IMG/VR virus record: IMGVR_UViG_3300032298_001311
Coordinates: 62,001-126,000 of that record
Length of the DNA: 64,000 nucleotides
Direction: 5' to 3' (one strand)
Source of the DNA: a virus
Part shown: positions 1-7,704 of the stretch, piece by piece
Layout: each line of letters opens with the position of its first letter
Position numbering within the stretch: position 1 is the first letter of the stretch
Made by a program: the position numbers and the translations under genes
Notes under the pieces: model-generated
Database searches by the model: none
What the model was told of the DNA's origin: nothing
Seen by the model: only the letters and a program-made list of their open reading frames with translations

Positions 1-55
1 AACTGCGTTCGCCGCCTGATTCCTTTTCAACAACAACTGGAACGAGATTAGCCAT
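1..55 (-). CDS. clpP: ATP-dependent Clp protease proteolytic subunit, N-terminal fragment
   Basis: Reading the minus strand from the ATG at 55 gives MANLVPVVVEKESGGERS, which runs off the left edge. This closely matches the bacterial ClpP N-terminus, where NLVPMVVEQ..RGER forms the axial loop and handle start. ClpP is the serine peptidase barrel that degrades substrates fed by ClpX or ClpA. The start codon overlaps the TAA of the upstream gene (TAATG), so the two are translationally coupled. The catalytic residues lie outside the window, so activity cannot be judged. A second ClpP-like gene lies at 14004-14591. Confidence 0.8.
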   Translation of the reverse strand, partial: MANLVPVVVEKESGGERS

Positions 56-288
56 TAGCGTCTTTTTACCTCCGTACGCTGAATTTCGTTAGGTCCTGAA
101 CAAACAAATTCAAGACCACTTTGATTAGCAATATACAACTTATTACGGGGATTGTAAATCATTTCCATCCGAATTGAACGATTAAGACTTACAATAAGAT
201 TAGATTTAGGAGAAAATCGAATCACTTCCGCTGTCTGTGACTTCCCGTTGTCTGAGCATGTTACTGTTACTGACTGTTCGTAACTCAT
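55..288 (-). CDS. Hypothetical protein (77 aa)
   Basis: Small soluble protein with no family recognised. It begins at an ATG preceded by AAAGGA about 12 nt upstream and ends in the TAATG overlap with clpP. Its first 83 nt overlap the 3' end of the preceding gene in another frame, an unusually long overlap, so an internal start (for example Met41) is possible. Its position suggests co-translation with clpP. Confidence 0.55.
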   Translation of the reverse strand: MSYEQSVTVTCSDNGKSQTAEVIRFSPKSNLIVSLNRSIRMEMIYNPRNKLYIANQSGLEFVCSGPNEIQRTEVKRR

Positions 289-1006
289 TTTGTGTTTGTG
301 TCCTTTCGTGAACTCTATTTAATTTAGTCATTGGAATTGTGCTTTGTTCCATAACGTGATCTTTTATCTTACCTTCAAGGTTGATTTTATCACCGGGTTT
401 ACGATCTGCCCATGTATCATGTCTTGTAAAGAACAAGAATAGATTACCTTCGCAAATACCTTGTACAACCCAACCTGGATAATTGTTGCTTTTATTATTA
501 CGAATGATTTCAAAATTGTCTAGATATACTTTTCCACCAACACTTCCAACATGTTGACTTTGAATATTAGCAATACTTTGTTTGTAATAATCTTTACCTT
601 TATTAATTTGGTAATAAAACGGAGAACTAGCAATAAAACCAAAGTCTTTTGCCTGTATGTATTCCCTATTAACAATTTCGTAAATTTTTGTATTATATGA
701 ATCTTGATTAGCAAGTAGATTGAAAATCTCTTTCTTGGAATACTCTCGGATCACTTTTGCTTTGTCGAAATGTTCCTCTCTAACTTTTACAAGAGGAGGC
801 TTCTGAGTACTATTATTATAATAGTCTACCATAAATTGGCTACGTAGAATTTCTTTATTAGCATATCTTGTGGAATGGATATCTTCACCATCGTTAATAA
901 ATTCGTTAGTTTTAAAATAGCCATTATTATATTCAAAGATAGCAATAGCAGCCGCAAGAACCTCGAGAGTTTCAAACTCTTTAATTTCAATACCAGTGAC
1001 GGACAT
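206..1006 (-). CDS. Hypothetical protein (266 aa) with possible OB-like C-terminal part
   Basis: Not recognised. The ATG at 1006 gives MSVTGIEIKEF. The first two thirds are charged and helical. Residues about 155-235 read as alternating beta strands ending in GDKINLEGKIKDH and TKLNRV, a pattern that could be an OB-type nucleic-acid fold, but this is only an impression. A sigma70-like promoter at 1046-1074 lies just upstream inside the previous gene, so this gene, the 77-aa gene and clpP may form one transcript. Confidence 0.7.
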   Translation of the reverse strand: MSVTGIEIKEFETLEVLAAAIAIFEYNNGYFKTNEFINDGEDIHSTRYANKEILRSQFMVDYYNNSTQKPPLVKVREEHFDKAKVIREYSKKEIFNLLANQDSYNTKIYEIVNREYIQAKDFGFIASSPFYYQINKGKDYYKQSIANIQSQHVGSVGGKVYLDNFEIIRNNKSNNYPGWVVQGICEGNLFLFFTRHDTWADRKPGDKINLEGKIKDHVMEQSTIPMTKLNRVHERTQTQNELRTVSNSNMLRQREVTDSGSDSIFS

Positions 1007-1030
1007 TCAGATTTTCCTATGGTTGGATTT

Positions 1031-1849
1031 CTATTCTACTATAATAGTATATGATAATCCAAACTCTTTGTCAAGTTGCTTTAGACTTTCGTTCACTCGT
1101 TTTGTTTCTTTTTCGATTTGTCCATTGCGTTCAGCAACACGGGCTTCGCGTTGCTGTTGTTTCATTTGTTGTTGAACAAATTGATACGTTTTCTTCATTA
1201 GATTTTTAAGAACTGGATGAGTTGTATCAAATCCAAAGTCTTTAAAATATCCAAAAAGATTAGGACTAAGCAGTCGACCTGCTTGGTCTTTTGTCATAGC
1301 AGTTTGACTAAAGTTTTTTAGCAGACGAAGTGTGTGATCGTAGTCATTATTAGTTTTACGTAATAGCTCACGACTAAGATTGTACGCATAGGCTTCTATC
1401 TCGTCCGGATTACCAAGGTACTCTTGGGACCGTTGTATTGCCGGATCGTTATGTCTGCTTCGATATTGCCTACCGGTACGGAATTCACGAGATCGATACT
1501 GAGCTTGATGTATCATTTCATGTTCAAGAAAGTCAATGACTTTAGTTGCGAATTCTCGCCACCCTTCTTTATCCATAGTGACATTTGGATTGTCCTTTGG
1601 AAATATTACCATTATTTCAAATGGCTTTTCTTCTTGTTCATCTTCATCAGGATCGTAATAAGCATTAAGATTTAAATCATTGGAATCAATATTAGAACTC
1701 TTCTGTGTTGTTATTACAACATTTGGTCCAACGATCTTACGAAGATGAGATACAACCTGTTTTGGAGTAACTTCTTTATTAAAGAACTTTGTGAAACTTT
1801 GGTAGATGCGATCACCCTCAGTTTCACCGTGATAAGGAATTGGAATCAT
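1031..1849 (-). CDS. Putative zinc metalloprotease (HExxH)
   Basis: 272-residue protein with a clear zinc-protease signature: HEMIH at residues 110-114 (two His ligands and the catalytic Glu), followed by NPDEIEAYAY near residue 147, where a Glu could be the third ligand. The C-terminus (about 215-255) is Gln/Arg-rich and probably coiled coil. It has no signal peptide and so should act in the cytoplasm or in the virion. The substrate is unknown; neighbouring lysis and head genes make a role in virion maturation possible but unproven. Confidence 0.7.
   Translation of the reverse strand: MIPIPYHGETEGDRIYQSFTKFFNKEVTPKQVVSHLRKIVGPNVVITTQKSSNIDSNDLNLNAYYDPDEDEQEEKPFEIMVIFPKDNPNVTMDKEGWREFATKVIDFLEHEMIHQAQYRSREFRTGRQYRSRHNDPAIQRSQEYLGNPDEIEAYAYNLSRELLRKTNNDYDHTLRLLKNFSQTAMTKDQAGRLLSPNLFGYFKDFGFDTTHPVLKNLMKKTYQFVQQQMKQQQREARVAERNGQIEKETKRVNESLKQLDKEFGLSYTIIVE
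1046..1074 (-). promoter_or_regulatory. Sigma70-like promoter inside the 3' end of the metalloprotease gene
   Basis: On the minus strand TTGACA (1069-1074), a 17-nt spacer and TATACT (1046-1051). It points at the gene starting at 1006 and overlaps coding sequence for the last residues of the upstream protein. Confidence 0.6.
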
Positions 1850-1856
1850 ATACTAT

Positions 1857-2075
1857 TTAATGTCTATACTTGATACGACCTTTGTCAAGATCGTATGGAG
1901 TCATTTCAACAGTAACTATATCACCTTCGAGGATCTTAATCTTATTCTGTCTTATCTTACCACTGCCATATGCAAGTAGCACATGACCATTGTCATTTAT
2001 TGTAACTCTATACATACTATTTGGTAGAACTTCAGTTACAAGTCCTACCATTTCAATCATTTGTTCTTTAGCCAT
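1857..2075 (-). CDS. infA: Translation initiation factor IF-1
   Basis: The 72-residue product matches bacterial IF-1 end to end: [18 protein letters not shown] at the start, a central [15 protein letters not shown]-type segment and the terminal [14 protein letters not shown]. The length equals that of E. coli IF-1. IF-1 is a single OB-fold protein that binds the 30S A site with IF-2 and IF-3. A consensus-like promoter (2082-2110) sits directly upstream, so it can be expressed independently of the lysis genes. IF-1 is very rarely reported in phages. Identity is secure; that it acts on host ribosomes is inferred. Confidence 0.95.
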   Translation of the reverse strand: MAKEQMIEMVGLVTEVLPNSMYRVTINDNGHVLLAYGSGKIRQNKIKILEGDIVTVEMTPYDLDKGRIKYRH

Positions 2076-2081
2076 GTGTTT

Positions 2082-2110
2082 ATATTAATTAATCCTTTTC
2101 TATTTGTCAA
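2082..2110 (-). promoter_or_regulatory. Sigma70-like promoter of infA
   Basis: Minus strand TTGACA (2105-2110), 17-nt spacer, TAATAT (2082-2087), 7 nt before the infA ATG. The -10 box is so close to the ATG that the transcript would have almost no leader. Confidence 0.65.
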
Positions 2111-2664
2111 CCTTTACGACGACCTTTCATATTAGCCGGAGGCAATACTGTATCATCACCTTCATCGTCTTCTGGATTGTAAGGTTCAATATCGTGACTA
2201 TGATCAAATTTTGGTTTAGGTCTCCAACCACGGTCAACTGCTTTTTCTTCAATTTCAAAAGTTTTATCAATTTCTTTATCGCGCTGTCTTAAATATCTAT
2301 TGAATAGAGCATTACCTACCCAAGCAGCCATGTATCCCATAAAATACCATTCGGTAAACTTACCTGTTGTGATTAGAAATACAAATCCCCAAGTACTAAT
2401 AACAAACGCAATGAAACGAGTCATTTTAGCTTCTTCGAGTTTCCCATCAATAGTAATTAAGTCCATCATATTGAACCTATTACCTTTTTGATTGTGCCAT
2501 GACATCAGTAGAAAAATACCAAAAGCCATAAGAAGAACTAATAAGAACCACATAAAGAGATGTTCAGGCTTATCGGCCATAGCATCTAAAAAGGCATTAA
2601 GTATAGGACGATCTGGTTTAGAAACTGTTGCCAGCACATCCATATCAGGTAAGTGTTGTGTCAT
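2107..2664 (-). CDS. Holin-like membrane protein
   Basis: 185 residues with hydrophobic segments at about 37-55, 84-99 and 105-121, then a charged cytoplasmic-type tail rich in Asp, Glu and Pro. It is the last gene of a cassette in the order endolysin, inner spanin, outer spanin, this gene, and its ATG overlaps the outer spanin stop (ATGA). Three membrane segments in a lysis cassette suggest a holin that would permeabilise the inner membrane. No holin family was recognised by sequence, so the call rests on context. Confidence 0.65.
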   Translation of the reverse strand: MTQHLPDMDVLATVSKPDRPILNAFLDAMADKPEHLFMWFLLVLLMAFGIFLLMSWHNQKGNRFNMMDLITIDGKLEEAKMTRFIAFVISTWGFVFLITTGKFTEWYFMGYMAAWVGNALFNRYLRQRDKEIDKTFEIEEKAVDRGWRPKPKFDHSHDIEPYNPEDDEGDDTVLPPANMKGRRKG

Positions 2665-3008
2665 TTCGTCTCTTCAACAGGTGACTCATAGTACTCTTTA
2701 AGAGCGTCAATCTGAGCACCCTGTTCTTCTATAAAGCGACGCAACTCTGCAGAATTAAGACTCATGTTCTTATATCCCTCTGGAGTGGTAGCAATTAGTG
2801 TTACAGTACCTCCATCCTTTTCAAGTTGTGCTAACTTTGATTCTAGATTCTTACGAGTAATAACGGTCCAATGTACAGGACGTTGATGTACAGGACGAAT
2901 CTTTGGAAGTACGAGATCTGGACGATCTTGAACTACTGGCTTAACGGCCATTGTGCTATTACATGCTGCCAAACCTAATGCGGAAGCAATGATTAGTAAT
3001 TTTTTCAT
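2661..3008 (-). CDS. Outer-membrane spanin lipoprotein (Rz1-like)
   Basis: Starts MKKLLIIASALGLAAC: a lipoprotein signal with a lipobox whose Cys16 would be lipidated. The mature part (about 99 aa) is Pro-rich at first, then helical. It overlaps the preceding inner-spanin gene by ATGA and follows the endolysin, the classical arrangement of Rz/Rz1 pairs that fuse inner and outer membranes in the last step of lysis of Gram-negative hosts. It is longer than lambda Rz1 and lies after Rz rather than inside it, which is common in T4-like phages. Confidence 0.8.
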   Translation of the reverse strand: MKKLLIIASALGLAACNSTMAVKPVVQDRPDLVLPKIRPVHQRPVHWTVITRKNLESKLAQLEKDGGTVTLIATTPEGYKNMSLNSAELRRFIEEQGAQIDALKEYYESPVEETK

Positions 3009-3484
3009 TTCTTAACTCCTAGTAGTCTTGGACAAACTGAATTCTTAACTCTACCTGATTTTTCGTCTGCGGTTAAAGGAGAACCTGAAACAATCTCATT
3101 ACAACGAAGACTATCTTTTGAAGCACGGTTTATAATTTTTTCAAAAGCAGTTGGTTTTTTGTTAGCAATTTTATTAAGGTTTCTTGCATTACCGCTTTTT
3201 GTAGTAGTAAGTTTCTTTTCAAGTTCTTGAGTATCTTTTTCTATTACTTGGACACTATCGGAATATTTTCCTTGAACTTTATTCATTTTAATCACATCAT
3301 TTTTAAGATTATCCATTGCTACTTTTTGTGAAGTAACAACATCTTCTAATCTTGCGTTCATTGCTTTTACTGCATCTAGACTTGATTCTAAATGTTTTAC
3401 ATAGAACCATGCTGCTACTAACATTAGTATTATAATTACAGCAGCAATAAACTTTGCTTGTATACCACCTAAAAATCCAAACAT
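3005..3484 (-). CDS. Inner-membrane spanin (Rz-like)
   Basis: 159 residues: one N-terminal transmembrane segment (about residues 9-29, FIAAVIIILMLVAAWFYV), then a long periplasmic coiled coil (about 32-100), then a C-terminal part with two Cys that could make disulfides. This is the architecture of an i-spanin. It begins one base after the endolysin stop and shares ATGA with the outer spanin. Confidence 0.8.
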   Translation of the reverse strand: MFGFLGGIQAKFIAAVIIILMLVAAWFYVKHLESSLDAVKAMNARLEDVVTSQKVAMDNLKNDVIKMNKVQGKYSDSVQVIEKDTQELEKKLTTTKSGNARNLNKIANKKPTAFEKIINRASKDSLRCNEIVSGSPLTADEKSGRVKNSVCPRLLGVKK

Positions 3485-3485
3485 T

Positions 3486-4103
3486 TTATGCCTCCAATAC
3501 GTCTGATATGCGGTTATAAAATGCTACACGTTCGTCGTGGCCGTTCAATCCGCCATTTATTCTTTTTGTAATTCCTCTTAAATTATCTGCATCTGCAAGT
3601 TCGTTAAGTCCTCTTGACTTCCAGAACCATGCTGCTGATATTGCTGCTCCATCGGGGGTCAGCAACCAATCTGGATTGTTAACAATATCAACATCTAACG
3701 CATCACCTAGCATCTTATAATTGTCTTTTCCTGTAAGCTGAATAAATCCACGGCCTCTATACTTCCAACCGTCTCCAGTACGCTCACCACCGTTGCCCAT
3801 TCTAGCGGCATAAACTACATTAGCAATTCTTTCAGGATGATGATTGTAAGCCCAAACATTTCTACCTCTGAAGTATTTTGGGAAAACCTGCATAAGGCGT
3901 TTAGCACTATAGTTTAGATTTTCTTCTAAAAGGCGTAGTGAACCACTTTCGTGTGCTAAGTTTGCTAAAAAAGCAGAAATTCTTCGGGGAGTATTGATTT
4001 CAAAGTGTTCCATTGCTGCTACTAGCGGCTCGTAATACATTTCAATATCACCGTCGCGAGCAAGCGGAATTGCTTTGTCAAGTTGCTTTTTAGTAATCTG
4101 CAT
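3486..4103 (-). CDS. Endolysin, GH19 chitinase/lysozyme family
   Basis: 205-residue glycoside hydrolase family 19 domain. The catalytic acid/base pair is probably Glu52 in LAHESG and Glu61 in EENLNYS; the RGRGFIQLTGKDNY motif of the substrate groove is present near residue 115. GH19 phage endolysins cleave the peptidoglycan glycan strand. There is no signal peptide, so release needs the holin. The ATG at 4103 was chosen because GGAG lies 6 nt before it; an upstream TTG at 4115 would overlap that ribosome-binding site. Confidence 0.9.
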   Translation of the reverse strand: MQITKKQLDKAIPLARDGDIEMYYEPLVAAMEHFEINTPRRISAFLANLAHESGSLRLLEENLNYSAKRLMQVFPKYFRGRNVWAYNHHPERIANVVYAARMGNGGERTGDGWKYRGRGFIQLTGKDNYKMLGDALDVDIVNNPDWLLTPDGAAISAAWFWKSRGLNELADADNLRGITKRINGGLNGHDERVAFYNRISDVLEA

Positions 4104-4134
4104 AGCTGTCTCCAATTATGTACAGCTATTTAGT

Positions 4135-5550
4135 TTAATTAGGGTTTAATTTCCAAGTCATAGCAGATCCCCATTTATGAGCTTCATCTTTAGGGTCTAT
4201 AGTTACTTTTCCGCCTACTTTATGAGGCCATGTAGCAGTTGATATTATTTGTGCTCCAGGCTGCATTTTTGGTTTAGGTGCTGATGTTATTAATACAAAG
4301 TTATGTCCTAATATTTCTATCATTCTAGCTGAGAATTGCGGAATTGCTTTGCCGCTATTAACTGCCGGAGCAACGAATTTATCCTTCACACAATTTTTTA
4401 GTAGATAAAATAAAGGCCACTTTCCGGTAATTGACTTTTGGACTAGATTATATAAATCTTGATATTCGGGTGGAATTTCTTTTATTTTAGAAGGAACTTT
4501 CTTTTGTTTATCACGAAGATAACTTTCAGTCCATGCATAGAATTTATCATCAAACAAATGAACAAATGGTTCTAGAGCACCTAAAGCACCTGGGCTGTGT
4601 TCGGCTATAAACTTAGCAGCTTCAAATGATTGTTTGTATGTTGATGCTTGATTTCGTTTATTAAATTGCTGTAGAAGTTGTATAAATTGTAGACTTTCGT
4701 CATTTTTATAAGTCTTCAACATATATTCAGGAATTTTAATTTCGTTAATACTCGAAGCTGCTCCGGTCCCTTTTTGACCACCTTTGCTGCTTAAATAGAT
4801 TCTATTTCCTGTTTTATTATTTGTTAAGGCATAACTGTCGGCTAATGGGTTGTTTGTTGATCCGGGGAAAATTAATAACATATCTGCTGGGTTAACGCCT
4901 ACATGTTGGTAGAACTCATCTCGATTGTTAAAGTTTATAACACCGTCAATTAATGCTTGTACACCTAAGTATTCAAAACCATCATTAACGATACTTGAAA
5001 GTTGCTTACCCTCTAACCCTAAATTAGTAGGTAGAATAGGAATCTGTTTTTTATGAATTTGAGCAGACATCATTTTGATAGCTTTACCGGCGCTTCCTTG
5101 AGTACCTAAATGCTCGTTAGACTGTATTTTACTATAAAGATCTTTAGCCTGAAATCCACCGAGATTTAGTGCTAGTTCTGGAGTTAGATCTTGCTCACCT
5201 TCTTTGTCTCCGCCAAAGGGAAAAACCTTTGCAGGCTTTAATTCAAGAGATGTGTCGCCGCTCTTGCTTTTTCCACCGAAATCTTTATCATTATATTCAA
5301 TTTCGCCTGTAGAAATAGTTTGTCCATTTTTAGTTTTTACCATAAGAGATTTAGTCATCATCTTAGTCTTGCCAGTTAAAATTCCTTGTAATCTAGGAAT
5401 TTCAGCAGGATCTATTTGTATAGGACCGTGTTTAGACTGGAATGTATGATTACCTTTGATTAATTCTAAGAATTTTTCAGGTCTTTCCGGACGACTAGTT
5501 ATTTTACCAATAGTTAACGATGTTTCGTTTAGAAATTCTCTTGCTCTCAT
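4135..5550 (-). CDS. Putative internal head protein with MRxREF leader (471 aa)
   Basis: No enzymatic family recognised. The N-terminus MRAREFLNE matches a short motif shared by at least five proteins in this window and resembles the T4 capsid-targeting sequence (MKTYQEFIAEA type), which directs proteins into the prohead and is cut by the prohead protease. The rest is a mixed alpha/beta protein with a nuclease-like or toxin-like look that I cannot assign. An ATAAATA box ends 7 nt before the ATG, indicating late expression. Packaging in the head is inferred. Confidence 0.65.
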   Translation of the reverse strand: MRAREFLNETSLTIGKITSRPERPEKFLELIKGNHTFQSKHGPIQIDPAEIPRLQGILTGKTKMMTKSLMVKTKNGQTISTGEIEYNDKDFGGKSKSGDTSLELKPAKVFPFGGDKEGEQDLTPELALNLGGFQAKDLYSKIQSNEHLGTQGSAGKAIKMMSAQIHKKQIPILPTNLGLEGKQLSSIVNDGFEYLGVQALIDGVINFNNRDEFYQHVGVNPADMLLIFPGSTNNPLADSYALTNNKTGNRIYLSSKGGQKGTGAASSINEIKIPEYMLKTYKNDESLQFIQLLQQFNKRNQASTYKQSFEAAKFIAEHSPGALGALEPFVHLFDDKFYAWTESYLRDKQKKVPSKIKEIPPEYQDLYNLVQKSITGKWPLFYLLKNCVKDKFVAPAVNSGKAIPQFSARMIEILGHNFVLITSAPKPKMQPGAQIISTATWPHKVGGKVTIDPKDEAHKWGSAMTWKLNPN

Positions 5551-5557
5551 GATGGAG

Positions 5558-5565
5558 TATTTATC
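5558..5565 (-). promoter_or_regulatory. T4-type late promoter box (GATAAATA)
   Basis: GATAAATA on the minus strand, 7 nt before the ATG at 5550 and overlapping the stop of pcyX. By T4 geometry transcription would begin at or next to the start codon. Confidence 0.5.
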
Positions 5566-6241
5566 GAATTTCGGGAAACAGACAATCCTGAATGAATACT
5601 CTCACATCTTCTTCGTTAAGACCTAGACTTGCCATAACTTTAGGAGTATGCGGATTTTGTTTCTGATTATCACAGTAGAAATTCTGTTCCTCGGCGTTAT
5701 TATAGGTATTTCCGTTAGTTTCTCCTACACATTCTAAATAATGATTAAGAGTTTTTTGTATAGTAGAAAAAATTTGATTTAATTCATCTTCTTTAGAGAC
5801 ATTACCCGCAGCAATCATATGTTCACTAAAGATACGAGTTGCCCAATCTGGTAGATCTCTTTTCTTACGCCATTCTAATTTATTAACTTCATGGCCGAAC
5901 CATTCTATAAGAGGATGATTAGGGTCGTCGGTTTTTGAAAAATCGTGGAAGCAACCTGTTATCTTATTCTTACCTGCTACTACATCGTAACCAAAAATAG
6001 GAGCAGGATTATCTACATGAGGAAAGATGCAACAATGCATCATCCATAATCCTTTAGAGTTTCTAGCATCTACAACATCGATGTGAGCACGACGATATTG
6101 TCTACTACCCCAAACTCTATTGATCCACCCAGGCTGATTAAAACGCTCCATGCCTGGCTCTTGTATTTCTATACCTGTTTCGTTTAACTTGTTTATAAAG
6201 AAGTCTTGTATCTTTATAAGACGATTCCAAACATCACTCAT
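5561..6241 (-). CDS. pcyX: Ferredoxin-dependent bilin reductase, PcyX type (phycoerythrobilin synthase)
   Basis: 226 residues of the FDBR family, which reduces biliverdin IXalpha with electrons from ferredoxin. Seen: the core GLWMMHCCIFPHVDNPAPIFGYDVV with His69 and Asp86 (the PcyA Asp105 equivalent), and Asp219 in FIQDCLFPE near the C-terminus. The short length, Asp86/Asp219 pair and linked heme oxygenase fit PcyX, a phage-associated subfamily known from marine metagenomes that makes phycoerythrobilin. The ATG overlaps the heme oxygenase stop by 8 nt, so the two enzymes are coupled. PebS is the main alternative. Confidence 0.88.
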   Translation of the reverse strand: MSDVWNRLIKIQDFFINKLNETGIEIQEPGMERFNQPGWINRVWGSRQYRRAHIDVVDARNSKGLWMMHCCIFPHVDNPAPIFGYDVVAGKNKITGCFHDFSKTDDPNHPLIEWFGHEVNKLEWRKKRDLPDWATRIFSEHMIAAGNVSKEDELNQIFSTIQKTLNHYLECVGETNGNTYNNAEEQNFYCDNQKQNPHTPKVMASLGLNEEDVRVFIQDCLFPEIR

Positions 6242-6794
6242 CTTTGTACTTCGGTATATCCAGTTCCATAAGTTGTTGGAATGTTTTTATAGCAAAGTCG
6301 AAACATATATTTGCTTCATCTGCTAGTGAGTCATCTATGCGGTTACGAATTTCTTCTTTCAGTTTATCAGGGTTTTCAAACTGATAGAATTTACCAGATC
6401 CGGGAACACGTTTAGCAATCATTTGTCCGCCTGCTAAATCACCCATATGTCTAACATAAATATGAGCCATAAGCAGTTGAGTATTAGTAGCAGATAAAAT
6501 CCTGATATGATTTAAATATTCATCAACTACAGGAAGTATAGTAGGTCTTTCTTCTTTAGTCCATAATTCTTGTAAATCTCTATTGATTGCCGGAGCACGA
6601 CGAAATTCTTCGGGCATTCCTGAAACTACTCCATATAGCATAGAATGTAGTTCTAAGAACTCATACATAGGATGTTGATTAGCGAGAAATGTTGCATAAA
6701 AGTCTGGATGAATATTTCCAGAAAACATAATCTTAACAAATTCTTGTCGTTCGGCAGATTTATGCTTATCAGCAGTAAGTTCTCTTAAACTCAT
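6234..6794 (-). CDS. hemO: Heme oxygenase
   Basis: 186 residues. Heme oxygenase opens heme to biliverdin IXalpha, releasing Fe2+ and CO. The proximal-helix His is His11 in LTADKHKSAE, and the distal helix carries GDLAGGQ. The gene overlaps clpS (ATGA) upstream and pcyX downstream, giving a clpS-hemO-pcyX operon in which hemO supplies the bilin reductase substrate. The family assignment is secure; the symbol for the phage version is conventional (ho1/hemO). Confidence 0.93.
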   Translation of the reverse strand: MSLRELTADKHKSAERQEFVKIMFSGNIHPDFYATFLANQHPMYEFLELHSMLYGVVSGMPEEFRRAPAINRDLQELWTKEERPTILPVVDEYLNHIRILSATNTQLLMAHIYVRHMGDLAGGQMIAKRVPGSGKFYQFENPDKLKEEIRNRIDDSLADEANICFDFAIKTFQQLMELDIPKYKDE

Positions 6795-7093
6795 TGTTTT
6801 TCAACTTTGACTTGAAGAGGAAATCCATTATTACGAGCAAGAACTGTGCTTTCTACACCTTTTTGTTCTGCAATTTCATATGAATATACACCTGCAATAG
6901 CTGACCCTTCTGTATGAACAATTAGCATTATTTGTTGTGATGTTTCTAAATCGTGTTTAAATACTTTTTGTAGTAAATCAACAACAAATTCCATCGGAGT
7001 AACTTCATCATTAATAAAAATAACTTTATAAAATCCAGGCTCTTCTAAATCCTGTTTGATTTTTTCAACTGCTATAGGTTCTGCAATAGTCAT
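6791..7093 (-). CDS. clpS: ClpS adaptor protein
   Basis: ClpS binds the N-domain of ClpA and delivers N-degron substrates. Conserved features are visible: the NDEVTPMEFVVDLL specificity loop and helix, then IMLIVHTEGSAIAGVYSYEIAE, then a late ARNNGFPLQV. The frame extends to a TTG at 7138, but that lies inside a hairpin; ATG at 7108 (MVKNYM) or 7093 (MTIAEP) is more likely, and the latter has GGTG upstream and gives 100 aa, close to bacterial ClpS. No clpA is in the window. It is the first gene of the hemO-pcyX operon. Confidence 0.92.
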   Translation of the reverse strand: MTIAEPIAVEKIKQDLEEPGFYKVIFINDEVTPMEFVVDLLQKVFKHDLETSQQIMLIVHTEGSAIAGVYSYEIAEQKGVESTVLARNNGFPLQVKVEKQ

Positions 7094-7122
7094 GTAGTTT
7101 TTCACCATATAATATTTATTAT

Positions 7123-7151
7123 AGTGTAGGGAACACAATGCTCCCTACACT
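7123..7151 (-). terminator. Strong hairpin between hsp20 and clpS
   Basis: A perfect 10-bp stem (AGTGTAGGGA at 7123-7132 pairing with TCCCTACACT at 7142-7151) with a 9-nt loop, 13 nt after the hsp20 stop. The flank is AT-rich but has no long U tract, so it may be a terminator or an RNA-processing/stabilising stem. Confidence 0.6.
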
Positions 7152-7164
7152 TTATATATTACTA

Positions 7165-7584
7165 TCAGTTCTGGCTGATTGCAATTTTCTTAGGCTTCAA
7201 TTCTTCAGGAATATGTCTTTTTAGAGTAACAACTAATAGGCCATTTTTGAGATCAGCACCTTCTACTTCAATATGTGTAGCAAGGCGGAAGGTACGTGTA
7301 AAGTCACGCATAGCAATTCCCTTGTGAACAAATTCACGGGACTCTTCTTCTTCTTTATTGCCAGTAATTGTAAGAACGCCGTTCTCAAGAGTAATATCAA
7401 GATCCTTCTCTGCAAAGCCTGCTACTGCTACTTCGATCTGAAACTTGTTCTCGTCGACGCTTACAATGTTATATGGGGGGTATGCTGTATTTGTTGAGTT
7501 TAGATTGAGTTTATCCATCTCTCTAAATAGGTCTTCAAAACCTACAGCGAAGCGAGTTAGTGGGGCATAATTTAATGTATTCAT
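7165..7584 (-). CDS. Small heat shock protein, Hsp20/IbpA family
   Basis: 139-residue alpha-crystallin domain protein: N-terminal FEDLFREMD, then PPYNIVSVDENKFQIEVAVAGF, the ENGVLTITGNKEEE strands, AMRDFTRTFRLA, and a C-terminal IxI-type tail (KIAISQN). It holds unfolding proteins for refolding by DnaK. The ATG at 7584 is preceded by AAAGGAG and is the IbpA-like start. The leader CTTGCTTAATAAAGGAG is nearly the same as that of dnaK, suggesting co-regulation. T4-like cyanophages also carry Hsp20 genes. Confidence 0.93.
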   Translation of the reverse strand: MNTLNYAPLTRFAVGFEDLFREMDKLNLNSTNTAYPPYNIVSVDENKFQIEVAVAGFAEKDLDITLENGVLTITGNKEEEESREFVHKGIAMRDFTRTFRLATHIEVEGADLKNGLLVVTLKRHIPEELKPKKIAISQN

Positions 7585-7664
7585 CTTTTTATCTCCTTTA
7601 TTAAGCAAGATGTTTTTACCTTTCGGTATAGTGAGCGTAGTCCCATTTGGCAACTAAGCTCAAC

Positions 7665-7699
7665 TATTTATAATATAGTTATAAAACTACGTTTGTCAA
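7665..7699 (-). promoter_or_regulatory. hsp20 promoter region with sigma70-like and late boxes
   Basis: Minus strand TTGACA (7694-7699), 16 nt, TATATT (7672-7677), directly followed by an exact TATAAATA late box (7665-7672). The leader to the ATG is about 80 nt. Confidence 0.55.
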
Positions 7700-7704
7700 G
7701 AGTA

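Noticed and set aside
4104-4115. TTG start extending the endolysin by four residues
   Set aside because: It would begin inside the GGAG ribosome-binding site of the ATG at 4103.
5561-6794. Cyanophage origin suggested by heme oxygenase, bilin reductase, speD and Hsp20
   Set aside because: No psbA, psbD or other photosynthesis gene is present in the window, the reductase fits PcyX, and the permuted ANDN-type tmRNA and PlcP/Agt point to an alphaproteobacterial host.
7094-7138. N-terminal extension of ClpS from TTG 7138
   Set aside because: It runs through the hairpin at 7123-7151, lacks a ribosome-binding site and is not part of the ClpS fold.
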